Position numbers and translations under genes: made by a program. A stretch of DNA of 64,000 nt, from positions 1,498,501-1,562,500 of the forward strand of contig CM065382.1 of NCBI GenBank assembly GCA_033060915.1, read 5' to 3'. The DNA comes from Euryodendron excelsum. Its lineage: Eukaryota > Streptophyta > Magnoliopsida > Ericales > Pentaphylacaceae. How positions within the stretch are numbered: position 1 is the stretch's first letter; every line of letters begins with the position of its first letter. Below the pieces are notes generated by a model. That model did no database searches, was not told the DNA's origin, and was given only the letters and a program-made list of their open reading frames with translations. This document shows positions 61,970-64,000 of the stretch, one piece after another.

Positions 61970-63488
61970 GATTGTATAATTTGATGTTTTGCCCTAGTAA
62001 ACCTTAGGTGAAGGGTATGGCTTTTATCCCATTGAGACAATTAGTTGAAGAATTGGGTGCTGCTCATCTAATGGTTATAAAAGAGATCATTTGATGAAAA
62101 TTCAATGTGATTCTTTTTTAATTTCTGAATTACATTTTAGTGTTTCTTATTACATTGTTAAATGCATCTATCTTTCTGCAAGTACTTGGAAGAGAATGAC
62201 AGGCTAGAATAGTTTAATCAGGCATTTTGTTACGTGCTGAGACCTCCAGTGACCTTGTTTTCATTTGTCCTTATCTTTGATGGCATGATGAAGAGTGTTG
62301 TGACCCATGGTCCAAACAAAGCATGGTGCTAGGATTATTCATTTGACTATTGTACCTTGGGGTTGATCCTTGGTGGTTATCATGTAGGGGTAATAGCCAA
62401 ATGGGTTAGGTTGAGCACCTTTTAACCCATTTCTTTTTTTGGCTGTGTATCATTTTTTAATTGTTGATAATCCTACTTCTTGTTTTGACAGGTCAACAAA
62501 CACGACGTAATTCAACATTGCACGACACGCCAAGGGTGAAATATTTGCATGGTTTCATTGGGAGTTTGCTTGATGCTGTGAGGTATGTCTATTTTACAGT
62601 TTAACTACCATACAATAAGGCCTATATCATCCAGCTTGTCAAATGAACCATATAAGGTCGAATTTTGGCATGATTATGTAAAAGTCAAAGGAATCACATA
62701 AGGTCGAATTTTGCTTTAGTTTTGTGGCTTTTGCCCGATCTTCCAGGCATCTCATTTCCTACATGATGAAGCATAAGTGAACCGAAATCCTAACAGCCTT
62801 AAATTTGTACTTCGTTTTCTAATCAAAACCTTACTGATTTGAATAGAATCCAAGCACCTTTAGAAAGATCATTGTCTGACATACAATAGAACTAAAGTAT
62901 CACGTTAATCACCAACCATTGAAACCCAAACACACCCCCCCACCCCCCCCGGCGGCCCTGTTCCAAATATATATACACATTATCATGTTAATGAAGCCTA
63001 GTGAGTTTTCAGAAAATCACTTTACCAGCAAGTAATATGATACTACCTGCTACCCATGGTAACAGTTTTATCGATCTTGTAGCTGCTTTTATTATGCAGC
63101 TCATGCAAGTGTTTCATGAAATAACTGATGATCACTACTAAAGCATTTATATATATATCTTCCCAAATTGTCATGGGTCTTATTTTCCTGATATGGTTAC
63201 TTTGTCCTGTTGTTTTCGTGTTTCAATTTGACATATGGAAGGAATGGATCAAATGCAAGAGGGTATTTTACATGGTCCTTCTTGGATGTATTTGAGTTAT
63301 TGGCTGGCTTTGAATTGGGCTTTGGACTGTACTATGTAGATTTGAATGACAAGGATTTGAGAAGGTACCCTAAACTCTCTGCACATTGGTACTCCAATTT
63401 CTTGAAGGGAAGGAGCATCAGTCCTCTGGATGGTGCTATTGAAGTTGAGAACATTTCTGCTCTTTCTCAATCTCGCTTCTCTCAGTAG
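58311..63488 (+). CDS. BGLU11: family 1 beta-glucosidase, BGLU11-like
   Basis: Thirteen exons: 58311-58448, 58592-58655, 59141-59196, 59811-59886, 59969-60040, 60243-60330, 60461-60716, 60924-61039, 61208-61428, 61744-61772, 61851-61938, 62492-62582, 63242-63488. All are GT-AG and in phase, giving 513 aa, with the classical 13-exon layout of plant GH1 genes. The signal peptide (1-23) is followed by [36 protein letters not shown], the acid/base Glu191 in TFNEVN, the [10 protein letters not shown] region, the nucleophile Glu400 in IYIHENG and the C-terminal [20 protein letters not shown] with the Trp/Glu aglycone motif. It hydrolyses beta-glucosides of hormones, phenolics or cell-wall oligosaccharides in the vacuole or wall; the substrate is not predictable. 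Both catalytic motifs deviate from NEP and TENG in the way seen in BGLU11-type enzymes. The start at 58311 is chosen over 58269 because the signal peptide begins there. Confidence 0.93.
61940..61968. repeat. (CT)n microsatellite at a splice donor
   Basis: About 14 CT units begin one base after the exon 11 end of the beta-glucosidase, so the GT donor is the first step into the repeat. Confidence 0.95.
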
Positions 63489-63694
63489 GTTTTGCTTTGC
63501 ATGACCGTATGTAAGATCTTTATTGAACTGAAGGTTAGTAATGTGTAATGGGCATTGTGCCATCAATACTCTATTTCCAATGATTGTGCGATACTCAAAA
63601 TTATTAGATTTGTCATTTATTCATCATCAGACATTTTCCCTTTATCTTATTATTGAGTTACTGATGTCTTCATCTGCATAATGTATACACATAC

Positions 63695-63729
<35 letters not shown>

Positions 63730-64000
63730 TTAATTTTCTCTGAGGAGGTGTCACTTGAATCATCTTTGGATCGTTGCACATGCTGCAGTAACTCTCTTCA
63801 GGTCTTTGTTGTGTGACAATTCAACTGAGCTGAACTAGCATGTTCAAGCTCATATGTTTTGAGAAACTTTTTAACTCATTCGAGCAAAACTGGCATGTTT
63901 ATAAGCCAAATACAACACTCAATTGCATTATAATACTCAAATCCCAAGCTCAGCAGAGACTCTTGTATCTCCAAGGAATGCCGCAAAGCTTATCTAACTA
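63489..64000. other. 3' flank of the beta-glucosidase
   Basis: Probable 3' UTR to about 63650, then a (GA)n microsatellite at 63696-63728 and ordinary non-coding sequence to the window end. No gene seen. Confidence 0.6.

Overview
The window is nuclear DNA from a flowering plant. The coding stretches are split by AT-rich GT-AG introns, and the proteins are plant-type: a DYW-class pentatricopeptide repeat protein, a phytochrome A F-box protein of the EID1 family, a Golgi-type UDP-xylose synthase, a plant SR34-type splicing factor and a family 1 beta-glucosidase. Promoters carry telo-box and site II motifs, and spacers carry CT/GA microsatellites and small fold-back elements. I cannot name the species. 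I see no bacterial, viral or organellar block. 

Layout: DYW PPR protein (1615-3378, -); 60S ribosomal protein L22 (4584-6226, -, 2 exons); monoacylglycerol lipase / caffeoylshikimate esterase-like hydrolase (7623-10485, +, 8 exons); spliceosomal SmD2 (12185-16261, +, 5 coding exons, the first only 5 nt); UDP-glucuronate decarboxylase UXS (18632-22059, -, 7 exons, with an AT-AC U12-type intron); a 7 kb gene-free spacer; secreted pectinesterase-inhibitor domain protein (29515-30111, -); an unrecognised 281-aa protein (33062-35457, -, 2 exons), head to head with complex I subunit NDUFS5 (35815-39709, +, 2 exons); SR34-type splicing factor (42207-49291, +, about 13 coding exons); EID1 (53817-54803, +, single exon); GH1 beta-glucosidase of the BGLU11 type (58311-63488, +, 13 exons). 

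The genes are an ordinary, functionally mixed plant set and I see no cluster or pathway. Several belong to housekeeping machinery: translation (RPL22), splicing (SmD2, SR34), respiration (NDUFS5) and organelle RNA processing (PPR). Three act on the cell wall or in the secretory route (UXS, PMEI, beta-glucosidase). Exon boundaries were set by reading frame, splice dinucleotides and family knowledge. Every multi-exon model closes in phase and gives a protein of the expected family length. 

The most notable observations are the minor-spliceosome AT-AC intron in UXS, with matching 5' splice site, branch site and AC acceptor; a decayed tandem copy of the SmD2 last exon; a roughly 0.5 kb tandem duplication that copied half of a transposon-like element inside SmD2 intron 1; a long inverted-repeat element near 31.7-32.5 kb; and two splice donors embedded in CT microsatellites. 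I found no convincing undescribed multi-gene system.
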